A stretch of DNA of 64,000 nucleotides, taken from assembly GCF_001908375.1 (NCBI RefSeq), contig NZ_CP017244.1:1860001-1924000 (forward strand), given 5' to 3'. The notes beneath the pieces are model-generated. The model was not told the origin of the DNA and made no database searches. It saw nothing but the letters and a program-made list of their open reading frames with translations. The translations under genes were made by a program, and so were the position numbers. Origin of the DNA: Rhizobium etli 8C-3 (lineage in GTDB: Bacteria; Pseudomonadota; Alphaproteobacteria; Rhizobiales; Rhizobiaceae). Below, piece after piece: positions 18,374-26,668 of the stretch. Numbering within the stretch: the stretch's first letter is position 1; the number at the start of each line of letters is the position of its first letter.

Positions 18374-18661
18374 TTAGCGGTGATTTTCGGCAGTCTTGCG
18401 AAGATGATCTCTTATCATCGCGCGAAACTCGCGCAATGTCCGAAATCCGATGTGATGCGCAAGTCGGTGAACTGTCGTTTGAGAAACCTCGCAATTGCGC
18501 GCAATCGCAGCGGCACTTTCGAATGCAATCATTTCCGGCCGCTCAATGATCTGCTTGGCGACCCGTTCAACGCTGTTGGAAAAGACGATGTGCCTTTTGG
18601 CGATCAGATATTTCAGTTCCTGCAGTGTCTCGGGAGGACGGCGGTCTCGATCCTTTAGCAT
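18374..18661 (-). CDS. RpiR-type HTH protein lacking the SIS domain (truncated regulator)
   Basis: 95 residues. ELKYLIAKRHIVFSNSVERVAKQIIERPEMIAFESAAAIARNCEVSQTTVHRLAHHIGF is the N-terminal helix-turn-helix of RpiR/MurR regulators. These normally run to about 280 residues with a sugar-phosphate-binding SIS domain; here a stop follows DHLRKTAENHR and the next 250 nt to livK show no SIS remnant that I can recognise. It is the last gene in the sugar operon direction, about 130 nt after the dehydrogenase. It may be a degraded regulator or a free-standing DNA-binding domain. Confidence 0.65.
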   Translation of the reverse strand: MLKDRDRRPPETLQELKYLIAKRHIVFSNSVERVAKQIIERPEMIAFESAAAIARNCEVSQTTVHRLAHHIGFRTLREFRAMIRDHLRKTAENHR

Positions 18662-18789
18662 TGTGCTTCACCTTTCAAAGGGTCGCCTTGCGACAATCGC
18701 AGCACGATCCGAACGCATATCGCGACGCGGCACGGCACCCGGCGACGATGCGGCAGCGCGAGAACGTCGCCGCATCGCCTCGAAGCCTG

Positions 18790-19782
18790 TCAATCGACCT
18801 GAACCGGCCTGCCGTTCTGCCAGCTCACGGTGGCCGCCTCCGCCAGCTTCTGGGCCTGGAGCCCATCACGTCCCCCAGGGCTTAGTGACCGATTGCCCGT
18901 GTCCACTGCATCGATGAAGGCGTTGATCTCGTTGGCATAGGCCTGGGCGTAGCGCTCGAGGAAGAAATATTGGACAGGATCACCGCAAACGCCGTGAGCG
19001 TTGGAAAGCTCGACGCTGGTTGCGTGGATGTTCTTCGCCGCGAGCATGCCGGCAGCTCCATGAACTTCGATGCGTTGATCGTAGCCGTAAGTCGCCCGGC
19101 GCGAATTGGTGATGACGGCGATGCGCCCAGAGGCCGTCTGCATCTGCACGGCTGCGGTATCCACATCGCCCTCGGCCCCGATCGCCTTGTCGACAAGCGA
19201 GGATCCAAGTGCGTTGACGACGACGAACTCCTCTCCCATGAGAAAGCGGGCCATGTCGAAGTCATGGATCATCATGTCGCGGAACAGCCCGCCGGAAGTT
19301 TCGACGTAATCGGCCGGCGGCGGCGCGGGATCCCGGCTGGTGATCGTCACGATCTCGATCTCGCCGATATCGCCGCGGCGCAGACGCGCTTCCACGCTGG
19401 CAAAGTTGGGATCAAACCGACGATTGAAGCCGATCATCAGGGTCGACTTGTTCTTCTCGACGACGTCCAGGCAAGCATTGATGCGCTCGACCGACAGGGA
19501 GACCGGCTTTTCGCACAGGATTGCCTTGCCGGCTCTCGCGGCCGCCTCTATGAGATCGGCGTGGCTGGGTGTCGGCGTCGCAATCAGAATTGCGTCGACA
19601 TTTGAGGATCTGATGACATCTTCCGCGTTGGCAACCTCAGCGTCCGTCTGCGCCGCCAGCGCCTCAGCCGATGCCCTGAAGGCGTCCGCCACATAGGCGA
19701 GCTTCGCCTTTGGGTTGGCCGCGATGGTCGCGGCATGCACCTTGCCTATCCGGCCGGCGCCGATGACTCCAAACCTGATCAT
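18790..19782 (-). CDS. Gfo/Idh/MocA oxidoreductase, inositol 2-dehydrogenase-like
   Basis: 330 residues. NAD(P) loop FGVIGAGRIGKVHA at the N-terminus, ILCEKPVSLS with the conserved E-K-P, FNRRFDPNFASVEARL, and GGLFRDMMIHDFDMARFL carrying the catalytic D-x3-H-type pair. Close in pattern to IolG-type myo-inositol/polyol dehydrogenases. Located in an operon with a sugar ABC importer and a TIM-barrel isomerase, so it probably oxidises the imported sugar or polyol. ATG at 19782. Confidence 0.9.
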   Translation of the reverse strand: MIRFGVIGAGRIGKVHAATIAANPKAKLAYVADAFRASAEALAAQTDAEVANAEDVIRSSNVDAILIATPTPSHADLIEAAARAGKAILCEKPVSLSVERINACLDVVEKNKSTLMIGFNRRFDPNFASVEARLRRGDIGEIEIVTITSRDPAPPPADYVETSGGLFRDMMIHDFDMARFLMGEEFVVVNALGSSLVDKAIGAEGDVDTAAVQMQTASGRIAVITNSRRATYGYDQRIEVHGAAGMLAAKNIHATSVELSNAHGVCGDPVQYFFLERYAQAYANEINAFIDAVDTGNRSLSPGGRDGLQAQKLAEAATVSWQNGRPVQVD

Positions 19783-19824
19783 TGATCTTTCTCCATGAAA
19801 TGTAAGCGTTGACGATTGAAGTCT

Positions 19825-20628
19825 TCAAACCGTGAAAGCGTCCCGGAAACGGGCAAGCGCCGTCTCGTCATCGCCGGAGGCCCAGGCTTCCATGCCGATC
19901 GTCCCGCGATAACCCATGTCCTTGAGCGCACGGGCGATTGCCTTGTAGTTGATCTCTCCGGTGCCCGGTTCCATGCGGCCGGGAACATCCGCGACCTGGA
20001 TTTCGCCGATATAGGGCAGCGCGCGCCGGCACAGCTCGATCAGGTTTCCCTCGCCGATCTGAGCGTGATAGAGGTCGAGATTGAGCTTCAGAGATGGTCG
20101 GTTTACCGACGAGATGAGGGCAAGCGTGTCTTCTGCCTTGGCAAACGGGGTCTTCGGGTGGTCGACGGCTTCATTGAGGTTTTCGAGCACGAAGGTGACG
20201 TTCTCCTTCTCGCCAAGGTCGGCGATGCGGTTAAGCGTATCGTGCGCCTTGAGCCACATCGCGCCAGTCACCTTGTCAACCTTGACCACCGGCAGACCCT
20301 GGCCGTCGAGACCGGTCCCGTGCAGGTTGAGGCGGGGACAATTGAGCTGCCTGGCGATCGGGATCGATTGCTTGGCAGTTCGCAGCAATTCGTCTGCACC
20401 TTCGTCGTCGGCGAGCGTGCCGGTCACATATCCCGTCATCGAAGAGAAAGCCGCTCCGGATCTTGCAAGGACGGCGATGTCATGTTTCGTCCAGTCCCAG
20501 ATCTCGGCGTGAAAACCGAGTTCGGTGATGCGCTTCAGCCTGTCGATGACAGGAAGCGACTTGAAGACCATCTCGGCGCAGACCGCGAGCGTGAAGGGGG
20601 ATGAGGCATTCGACGAGCCATCGTTCAT
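19825..20628 (-). CDS. TIM-barrel sugar isomerase/epimerase (hydroxypyruvate isomerase-like)
   Basis: 267 residues from ATG 20628. AP_endonuc_2 fold: LAVCAEMVFKSLPVIDRLKRI, FHAEIWDW, LNLHGTG, VTFVLENLNEA (metal Glu), LKLNLDLYHAQIGEG (metal Asp/His), IGEIQVADVPGRMEPGTGEINYKAI and GTIGMEAWA (metal Glu), in the order of hydroxypyruvate isomerases and related epimerases. An 18-residue upstream extension is open but looks unnatural. Lies between the ABC ATPase (81 nt) and the dehydrogenase (42 nt). Substrate not known. Confidence 0.85.
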   Translation of the reverse strand: MNDGSSNASSPFTLAVCAEMVFKSLPVIDRLKRITELGFHAEIWDWTKHDIAVLARSGAAFSSMTGYVTGTLADDEGADELLRTAKQSIPIARQLNCPRLNLHGTGLDGQGLPVVKVDKVTGAMWLKAHDTLNRIADLGEKENVTFVLENLNEAVDHPKTPFAKAEDTLALISSVNRPSLKLNLDLYHAQIGEGNLIELCRRALPYIGEIQVADVPGRMEPGTGEINYKAIARALKDMGYRGTIGMEAWASGDDETALARFRDAFTV

Positions 20629-20709
20629 GACCGTATTCCATGGTTGATGATTGAGTGAAAGGCGGCGACCTTTGAAAGCCAATCGGTCGCCGCCTCAAAA
20701 GTGTGCCGG

Positions 20710-21504
20710 CTATATCGTACCGCCGAGCTCTGCGGACAACTGCTGCAGTTCCTTGCCGCCGGCCATGAGGTTCTGAAGCTCGTCCATCGCGATGTCTGCC
20801 TTGGAAAAGGTGCCAAGTGTCTTGCCGCGATTGAGGATGGTGAAGCGGTCCGCCACCGCATAGGCATGGCGGACATTGTGGGTGATGAAAATGACGCCCA
20901 ATCCGTTCTGTCGGACCTGGTGAATGTATTTCAGCACCATCGAGGTTTGCGCCACGCCGAGCGCCGAGGTCGGCTCGTCGAGAATGAGGATCTTTGCACC
21001 GAAGTAGACCGCGCGCGCAATCGCAACGCATTGGCGTTCGCCGCCGGACAGAGTGCCGACCGCCTGGTTGGGATCGCGGATATCGATGCCGATCTTGCGC
21101 ATCTCCTCACGTGTGACATCGTTGCAGTGCGTGAGGTCGAGGTGACGGAAAGGAAAGAAGCCTTTGCGAGGCTCCCGCCCCATGAAGAAGTTACGGGTGA
21201 TCGACATCAGCGGGATCATTGCAAGATCCTGGTAGACGGTCGCAATCCCCGCGTCGAGCGCGTCGCGCGGACTGCGGAAACTGACCGGCTTGCCTTCCAC
21301 CCGAAACACACCACCGCTTGGACGGACGACACCGGAGAGCGTCTTGATCAAAGTGGATTTGCCCGCGCCATTGTCTCCGAGGAGACAAAGCACCTCTCCA
21401 GCCGAGACCTGCATCGACACGCCGTTGAGCGCAATCACGGAGCCGTAGTGCTTGATGATGTCGGTCACTTCAATGATCGGCATTTGAAACTTGGCATCAG
21501 CCAT
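20710..21504 (-). CDS. Sugar ABC transporter ATPase, single-domain FrcA type
   Basis: 264 residues. Walker [12 protein letters not shown]-loop VYQDLA, signature [14 protein letters not shown], Walker [14 protein letters not shown]-loop FITHNV. Carbohydrate (CUT2) ATPases usually have two fused domains of about 500 residues; this one has a single domain like FrcA of Sinorhizobium. Start ATG 21504 lies two bases after the permease stop. Confidence 0.93.
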   Translation of the reverse strand: MADAKFQMPIIEVTDIIKHYGSVIALNGVSMQVSAGEVLCLLGDNGAGKSTLIKTLSGVVRPSGGVFRVEGKPVSFRSPRDALDAGIATVYQDLAMIPLMSITRNFFMGREPRKGFFPFRHLDLTHCNDVTREEMRKIGIDIRDPNQAVGTLSGGERQCVAIARAVYFGAKILILDEPTSALGVAQTSMVLKYIHQVRQNGLGVIFITHNVRHAYAVADRFTILNRGKTLGTFSKADIAMDELQNLMAGGKELQQLSAELGGTI

Positions 21505-21506
21505 GA

Positions 21507-22628
21507 TCAGCGCTCCCCGGTAACCTTGCGGCGGATGAAATTGTTGAAAAGAACGGCCAGCAGCAGCATCGACCCCAGAAAGACTTGAAACCAGTCGGAG
21601 TCGAACTTGGTGTAGGTCAGGCCGATCGAAACCAAGCCGAAGATGATCGCTCCGAAGAAGGCGCCGATCGCCGAACCGTAGCCGCCAGTCAGCAAGCACC
21701 CGCCAATGACCGCGGCTATGATCGCTTCGAATTCCTTCTGAAAGCCGCGCCTGGCGTCGGTCGAGCCGGCATCGAGCACGGTGATGATGGCAACCAGAGC
21801 CGCCGCACATGCCGTCAGCGCAAACAGGCCGGTCTTGACCCTGTGGACCGGGACGCCGGAATTTCTCGCCGCATTGGGATCACCACCGGCGGCAAAGATC
21901 CAGTTGCCGGTACGGGTGCGCAAGAGGACCCACGTCGCGGCCAGGGCAATCGCGGCGAACCACAATACGGAGACCGGGATGCCCGAGACCTTCGGCATGC
22001 CATTGGGAAACTTGTCGATCAGATCGTGATCCGCGAGCCAGACAAATACGCCCTTAAGGGCATCGCCGGAAAAGAGGCTACGCAGCGGGCTGTCCTGGAC
22101 ACGTTCGCCAATGCCACGAAGCTGTGTCGAGCCCCCTGTCGCCCATTTGAGGCCGACGAGCGTCAAGCCGCGGAGAATGAAGAGGAATGCCAGGGTCACG
22201 ATGAAGGACGGAAGGCGCGTGTGGATGACGATCTGTCCGTTGATCGCCCCCATGAACGCGGCAAAGAGCATCGTCATGACGATGGCAACCGAAAGCGGCT
22301 GACCAAAATTCGTGAGGATGACACCGAAAATCAATCCCGCAAAGGCCACCATCGAGCCGATCGAAAGATCAAACTCGCCGCCTATCATCAGAAGGGCCGC
22401 CGCAATGGCCAGGATACCCAATTGCGATGCCGGCGCCATGATGGTCATCAGGCCGGAAAGCGAGAACATGGTGCGGTCGGCGGTGATGAAGAAAAAGACG
22501 ATGACGAGAACAAGGCCAGCCACGGCACCGAGCTCTGGCCGCCGCATCATTTGCGTCAGAAAGCTCACCTGTTTGACACGCTCATCTGCCTTCGACGCGG
22601 CCGCCGTTCTCTGCTCAAGCGAAGCCAT
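21507..22628 (-). CDS. Sugar ABC transporter permease (RbsC/FrcC-like)
   Basis: 373 residues. About ten membrane helices with the CUT2 hallmarks [20 protein letters not shown] and [23 protein letters not shown] at 22628 has GGGAGGAGTT directly ahead; an earlier GTG overlaps that site. Works with the single-domain ATPase downstream and the binding protein upstream. Confidence 0.93.
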   Translation of the reverse strand: MASLEQRTAAASKADERVKQVSFLTQMMRRPELGAVAGLVLVIVFFFITADRTMFSLSGLMTIMAPASQLGILAIAAALLMIGGEFDLSIGSMVAFAGLIFGVILTNFGQPLSVAIVMTMLFAAFMGAINGQIVIHTRLPSFIVTLAFLFILRGLTLVGLKWATGGSTQLRGIGERVQDSPLRSLFSGDALKGVFVWLADHDLIDKFPNGMPKVSGIPVSVLWFAAIALAATWVLLRTRTGNWIFAAGGDPNAARNSGVPVHRVKTGLFALTACAAALVAIITVLDAGSTDARRGFQKEFEAIIAAVIGGCLLTGGYGSAIGAFFGAIIFGLVSIGLTYTKFDSDWFQVFLGSMLLLAVLFNNFIRRKVTGER

Positions 22629-22664
22629 AACTCCTCCCACGGATCATGATTTAGGATAGCGTTG

Positions 22665-22718
22665 GCGCTGCTTTGCAGCGCGGTCAGTCAGCCAAACCCC
22701 CTCCCCCATCAAGGGGAG
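22665..22718 (-). promoter_or_regulatory. Twin hairpins between binding-protein and permease genes
   Basis: Two stems in the 124-nt gap: GCGCTGC-TTT-GCAGCGC (22665-22681) and CTCCCC-N6-GGGGAG (22701-22718). No T-run follows in the transcribed direction. Such stems after a binding-protein gene commonly protect its mRNA 3' end and so raise its level above the permease; that role is inferred. Confidence 0.45.
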
Positions 22719-22752
22719 GAGATTCTGGGAGAATGCCTTTCGGCAATTCCGT

Positions 22753-23700
22753 TCAGCGGATGCCCTTGGCGGAAAGATCCACGACCTGGGCGGCTTTGTC
22801 CTTGGTGATAAGGTTCGGGCCGGATGGAACATTACCCCCCGGCATAAGCCCGTATTTGGCATAGTTGGCCAGAAAGACGACGGGCAGATAGCCCTGCAGG
22901 AACTGCTGCTGATCGATCGCAAAGGCTGCCTTGCCGTCGGCCACGGCCTTCAGGAAATCGGCCGAAAGGTCGAATGTCGCAACCTTGATCTTGCCGGCCA
23001 TGCCGACATCTTCGACGGCCGCGAGCGACGGTTCGCCAGCCGTTCCGGCACCCAGCGCCATGACGGTGTCGACAGCCGAATTGGAACTGAGCGCCGCCTT
23101 GACCTTGGCGCGGACATCTGCCGGATCGTTGCTGACGGGCAGGACCGTGACCTTGCCGCCGAAACCATCGGCAAAGCCCTTGCAGCGCAGGTCGAGCGCT
23201 ACATTGCCGACCTCCTGGTTCACGCACAGGCCTTCCTTGCCGCCAAGCTCCTGCAACTTCGCGCCAGCGGCCTTGCCGGCGGTATATTCGTCCTGACCGA
23301 CATGCAGAAGCGCTCCCAGCTCCTTGGAAACGTCGGAACCGGAGTTGATGGAAATCACAGGGATGCCGGCGGCGACAGCCTTCTTGATGGACGGTCCGAG
23401 CGCCGAGGCATCAGGAATGGAGATGATAAGCCCATCAGGCTTCTGATTGACGGCAGCATCGATGAGCTGCCCCATCGACACCATGTCGAAGGTTTCAGGA
23501 GCGCGATAGTCGACGCTGGCACCCATGTCCTTCGCCGCTGCGCCGACGCCGTTCTTGACGACGGACCAGAACGGATCATTGGCTTGGCCGTGGGTGACGG
23601 CAACAATGCGAGTGTCTGCGGCATTGGCGATTGCCGTAGTGCACATGAGCGCCGCAGCGACGGCCGCGCCTGCCAGAAGTGATTTCAAACCGAATTTCAT
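22753..23700 (-). CDS. Sugar ABC transporter substrate-binding protein (RbsB-like)
   Basis: 315 residues. Signal peptide MKFGLKSLLAGAAVAAALM with cleavage after ANA near residue 27; then TRIVAVTHGQANDPFWSVVKNGVGAAAKDM, a Peripla_BP_4 opening, and DGLIISIPDASALGPSIKKAVAAGIPVISINSG. ATG 23700 follows GGAGGATAAG. First gene of the sugar operon, divergent from the LacI gene. Ligand probably a sugar or polyol. Confidence 0.93.
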   Translation of the reverse strand: MKFGLKSLLAGAAVAAALMCTTAIANAADTRIVAVTHGQANDPFWSVVKNGVGAAAKDMGASVDYRAPETFDMVSMGQLIDAAVNQKPDGLIISIPDASALGPSIKKAVAAGIPVISINSGSDVSKELGALLHVGQDEYTAGKAAGAKLQELGGKEGLCVNQEVGNVALDLRCKGFADGFGGKVTVLPVSNDPADVRAKVKAALSSNSAVDTVMALGAGTAGEPSLAAVEDVGMAGKIKVATFDLSADFLKAVADGKAAFAIDQQQFLQGYLPVVFLANYAKYGLMPGGNVPSGPNLITKDKAAQVVDLSAKGIR

Positions 23701-23844
23701 CTTATCCTCCCACAAAACGGTCCCGCACCCTGCGGACCTCCCGATGCCACCGGTTGCAACCACCCTTGCACCCGGTAGCAAGCCCGGCAAAGTTACTTTA
23801 TCGTAGAGAAAAATCAAGCATCCATTCCATTTTTCTTTTTTCGC

Positions 23845-23858
23845 GGAATATTCATTCC
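23845..23858. promoter_or_regulatory. Possible LacI operator GGAAT-N4-ATTCC
   Basis: Inverted repeat with 5-bp perfect arms 17 nt before the LacI gene, in the divergent region; a further ATTCC lies at 23825-23829. Placement fits repression of both genes, but the arms are AT-rich and lack the central CG common in LacI sites. Confidence 0.35.
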
Positions 23859-23875
23859 AATCAGGAGGACCAGCC

Positions 23876-24871
23876 ATGCGCAAACGGGCGACGGCGAAAG
23901 AGGTGGCGGAAGCTGCCGGCGTATCGAAATGGACCGTCATCCGCGCGTTCACGCCCGGTGCGTCCATAACGGACGCCAGCCGACAAAAGGTTCTTAAGGC
24001 GGCAGAGGCTCTAAACTATTCGCCCAACCTGCTTGCCCGCAGCCTCGCGACGAACACCACCCATCAGGTCGCCGTCTTCGTCGACGACTTTGCCAATCCA
24101 CACAAGCTCCCTGTTCTGGAAATGTTGACCGAGCGCCTCCAGGCGGAAGGCCTGCTGACCGTATTGATCAACATCAACCGTCATTTCGATCATGTTCATG
24201 CACTGATCAATGCAGACCAGCGGCAGTTCGATGCAGTGATCTTGTTCGGCACGGCTTTTCGCGAGGAAACGCTGGGTGATCGACGGCTCGGTCCAGGTTT
24301 CCCGCCGATGTTCGTTCTTGCTAGAGACAGCCAAATCCACGGCGTTCCCGCCATCGCCTGCAACGCCGAACTCGCCCTTAGTGAAATCGTCGACTATCTG
24401 TTCGACAAAGGGTATCGACGTCCCGGCTTTATGACGGGGGCAAGGACCCTGTCGACGGCGCTGGGCAGGCGTCATCACTATGCAAATTTCTGGCGCCGGA
24501 AAGGCATCGAAGGCGTCATTGAACTGGCCGCGGAAAAATACAGCGCCCGGGCCGGCGCCGAGGCAGCGCGCAGTTATCTGAGCGCCACCTCGCCCGCATC
24601 GCGCATAGACGTATTAATGTGTGAAAATGACATTCTGGCGCTTGCAGCAATGGATGTCGCACGGAGCGAATTCGGCCTTGGAGTTCCGGACGACTTGGCG
24701 GTCGTCGGCTTCGACAATATCGAGCTCAGTGGAGCTCCGGCCTACGAACTGACTAGCTATGAACAGCCCACCGACAAGATGGTCGATGCCATTGTTGCGA
24801 TGATCACCGGAGAGCGTGCATCTGAAACAATCGCCTTATCGGGGCGTTTTGTCCGGAGATTGTCGGCTTGA
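23876..24871 (+). CDS. LacI-family transcriptional regulator
   Basis: 331 residues. HTH at 5-25 (ATAKEVAEAAGVSKWTVIRAF), hinge helix NYSPNLLARSLAT, then a periplasmic-binding-like sensor domain ending in DLAVVGFDNIELSGAPAYELTSYEQP. ATG 23876 is 7 nt after AGGAGG. Diverges from the sugar ABC operon by 175 nt and very likely controls it. The sensor retains DNIELS near the C-terminus, the usual inducer-contact segment. Confidence 0.93.
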   Translation: MRKRATAKEVAEAAGVSKWTVIRAFTPGASITDASRQKVLKAAEALNYSPNLLARSLATNTTHQVAVFVDDFANPHKLPVLEMLTERLQAEGLLTVLININRHFDHVHALINADQRQFDAVILFGTAFREETLGDRRLGPGFPPMFVLARDSQIHGVPAIACNAELALSEIVDYLFDKGYRRPGFMTGARTLSTALGRRHHYANFWRRKGIEGVIELAAEKYSARAGAEAARSYLSATSPASRIDVLMCENDILALAAMDVARSEFGLGVPDDLAVVGFDNIELSGAPAYELTSYEQPTDKMVDAIVAMITGERASETIALSGRFVRRLSA

Positions 24872-24912
24872 ACTCAAAACCTTCGCTTCAGTCGTTGCGT
24901 TTATCCTCGCGA

Positions 24913-25275
24913 TCAACAGCGTTCCATCAGTTCCAGCCTGTTGCCGAACGGATCACTGACATATCGGCGATTGTAACCGTCCAGAGGCTGGTCGGTGATT
25001 GTCGGGAATCCGGCGTCTTCCAACCGTTCGCTCAACCGAGACAAGTCACGAACGAGAAGGCCAGGGTGCGCCTTTCGCGCAGGGACAAATTCTGCCTCGA
25101 CACCGAGATGGATTTTGGCCCCCTCTCCTTCAAACCAGCATCCACCTCTCGCGGCAAGATGCGCTGGCTTTGAAACCTCCCGAAGCCCGAGCAACCCCTG
25201 ATAAAAGGCCCGAGCGTCTTCTTCTTCGCCCGATGGCATGGCAAGCTGTATGTGGTCTATCCCGATGATGTGCAA
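24913..25275 (-). CDS. VOC/glyoxalase-family protein
   Basis: 120 residues. IIGIDHIQLAMPSGEEEDARAFYQGLLGL is the classic opening; metal-ligand positions are likely H8, H56 in KIHLGVE and the Glu of FGNRLELMERC. Complete single-module protein. Convergent with the LacI gene (about 40 nt between stops). Function unassigned. Confidence 0.82.
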   Translation of the reverse strand: MHIIGIDHIQLAMPSGEEEDARAFYQGLLGLREVSKPAHLAARGGCWFEGEGAKIHLGVEAEFVPARKAHPGLLVRDLSRLSERLEDAGFPTITDQPLDGYNRRYVSDPFGNRLELMERC

Positions 25276-25347
25276 ATCGGCCCTCCCATTGAAGGTTTCG
25301 TGCCAGGTTCATCTCACACGGGCTTGCGCGGGTAACCGAAACGCCTG

Positions 25348-25692
25348 TTATTCCGTCACCAGTCCAATGCGCTGTTTGCGTTTGACGAGCCGATCATCCG
25401 CGCGTTCGTCGGGGAAATTCATAACGTCGAGAAGCAACGCAGCGTGGATTGGCTTCAGCCAAACTTTGTAGATTGCGGTCGGCTCCTTGAATTTCAGGCC
25501 ATCACGCGCAAGGAGTTCTTGCCGGTGGGCCAGTGCAGCCTTGTAAGCCGCCTCTTCCGTCGCTTCGTATGCGAGTTCGTCCGCCATCCCGGCGACCAAC
25601 TCGAATCCATAGACCGGATCGATCTTCAAATTATCGTCTAGCTGCTGAGCTGAAGTTTCGGAGCTGTAGGAAAGGAAGCTGGGGTCATTCAT
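25348..25692 (-). CDS. Small conserved-looking protein of unknown function
   Basis: 114 residues, helical, with an acidic, Ala-rich middle (MADELAYEATEEAAYKAALAHRQELL) and a basic end (RADDRLVKRKQRIG). No domain recognised. Codon use looks normal, and the following gene (VOC) lies in the same direction after 72 nt. Ribosome binding site weak. Confidence 0.5.
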   Translation of the reverse strand: MNDPSFLSYSSETSAQQLDDNLKIDPVYGFELVAGMADELAYEATEEAAYKAALAHRQELLARDGLKFKEPTAIYKVWLKPIHAALLLDVMNFPDERADDRLVKRKQRIGLVTE

Positions 25693-26330
25693 GGCACACG
25701 GTTCTCAAAAAGTCGCTGGGACACACTACGACGAGCATTGAGTACGCGAGAGTAAGCGCAATCAATGCTAGGATGCAATCAATAGATGTGAAAGGTGTGA
25801 AGCGGGGCAAGGGGTCGCCGGACGGATTTTTAGTGGGACTTTGCAAATACGCTTGAACCACCCGGGAACGCATTGTCGCGCTCAGGAATAAGTTGTTGGC
25901 CGGACAGGCAGATCAGCTCGGTGGATGCCAGCGAGCTTTGCTCCGGATTGTCGATGACCGCCTGCGGATCTCCCCCAACTTCCCGCGAAAGTTCTTCACG
26001 AATTCGGCGGCGAACCGGCCGACCTTGACGTGATCGGATCGGCATTGCTGGCGCAGGCGGTCGCGCTGGTCTGGCTTGGAGACGGTCTGGCCAGGGTCGA
26101 CAATCATTCCAGTGGAGCAGAGGCCTATCTGCCGCAGCGAAGATGCCAATTACCAGGCGTTGAGGAAGGCGGCACCTACGATAGGAAGGGCCTCGCGCTA
26201 CCCAACGCAGCGGCTGAACGCAGTCGGCACACCTTCGGACGGCAAGATCGCCGAAGGTGATAAACATGCGCTTCGAGCGGCGTGTCTGATGCGGAAACAA
26301 AAATCGCTGCCGCAAGCTTGAATGATCACC
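25693..26330. other. Intergenic stretch without a recognisable gene
   Basis: About 640 nt. Open frames occur on both strands (for example 25830-26315 minus), but none gives a protein-like composition or known motif, and the frames overlap each other. The stretch may be decayed coding DNA. Confidence 0.4.
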
Positions 26331-26359
26331 TTGTTACGAACACAATGTGCCTCTATATG
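26331..26359 (+). promoter_or_regulatory. Sigma70-like promoter for a candidate small RNA
   Basis: TTGTTA (26331-26336), exactly 17 nt spacer, TATATG (26354-26359). No plus-strand gene follows before the terminator at 26471. Confidence 0.45.
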
Positions 26360-26365
26360 ACTGCA

Positions 26366-26496
26366 CATCGGCCTTGCTGGTGAACGTCTGAGGATGTCCG
26401 CGGGGCCGCAAGTCGCTCAAGACTTTTGACCACGGATGTACTGGCACTGGAATTGAAGCGATGTGAGGAAGGTCGGGTTTGCCCGGCCTTTTTTGT
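26366..26496 (+). ncRNA. Candidate small RNA (about 130 nt)
   Basis: A plausible promoter and, about 110 nt further, a strong terminator frame a stretch with no open reading frame or ribosome binding site. I do not recognise the sequence as a known rhizobial sRNA family. The 5' end is estimated from the -10 element. Confidence 0.4.
26471..26496 (+). terminator. Rho-independent terminator
   Basis: GGTCGGG-TTTG-CCCGGCC followed by TTTTTT. Only the plus strand has the T-run, so it serves a plus-strand transcript. The nearest plus-strand protein gene upstream is the LacI gene, 1.6 kb away and followed by convergent genes. Confidence 0.75.
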
Positions 26497-26668
26497 GCCT
26501 GCCGAGCAGGCACAACATCGTTTCATTGATCAGGCCGCCGTGCTTTGCGTGCGCCCCCTTTCCTCAGACGTTCCGATTCAGATCGTGCTGCCTTCGTTGT
26601 GAGGCGCTGCGAGCACATCACCCAAAGAGCGCGGCGTCCTGCCGGAGAGCTCCATCGCGTTGGCAGAG

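Noticed and set aside
22691..22720. Polypyrimidine/polypurine element as a dispersed repeat or mobile element
   Set aside because: It occurs once here as a simple hairpin; no second copy or flanking duplication was seen in the window.
25830..26315. Minus-strand open frame of about 160 codons
   Set aside because: Arg/Pro-rich composition, no motif, overlapped by several other open frames; treated as non-coding or decayed DNA.
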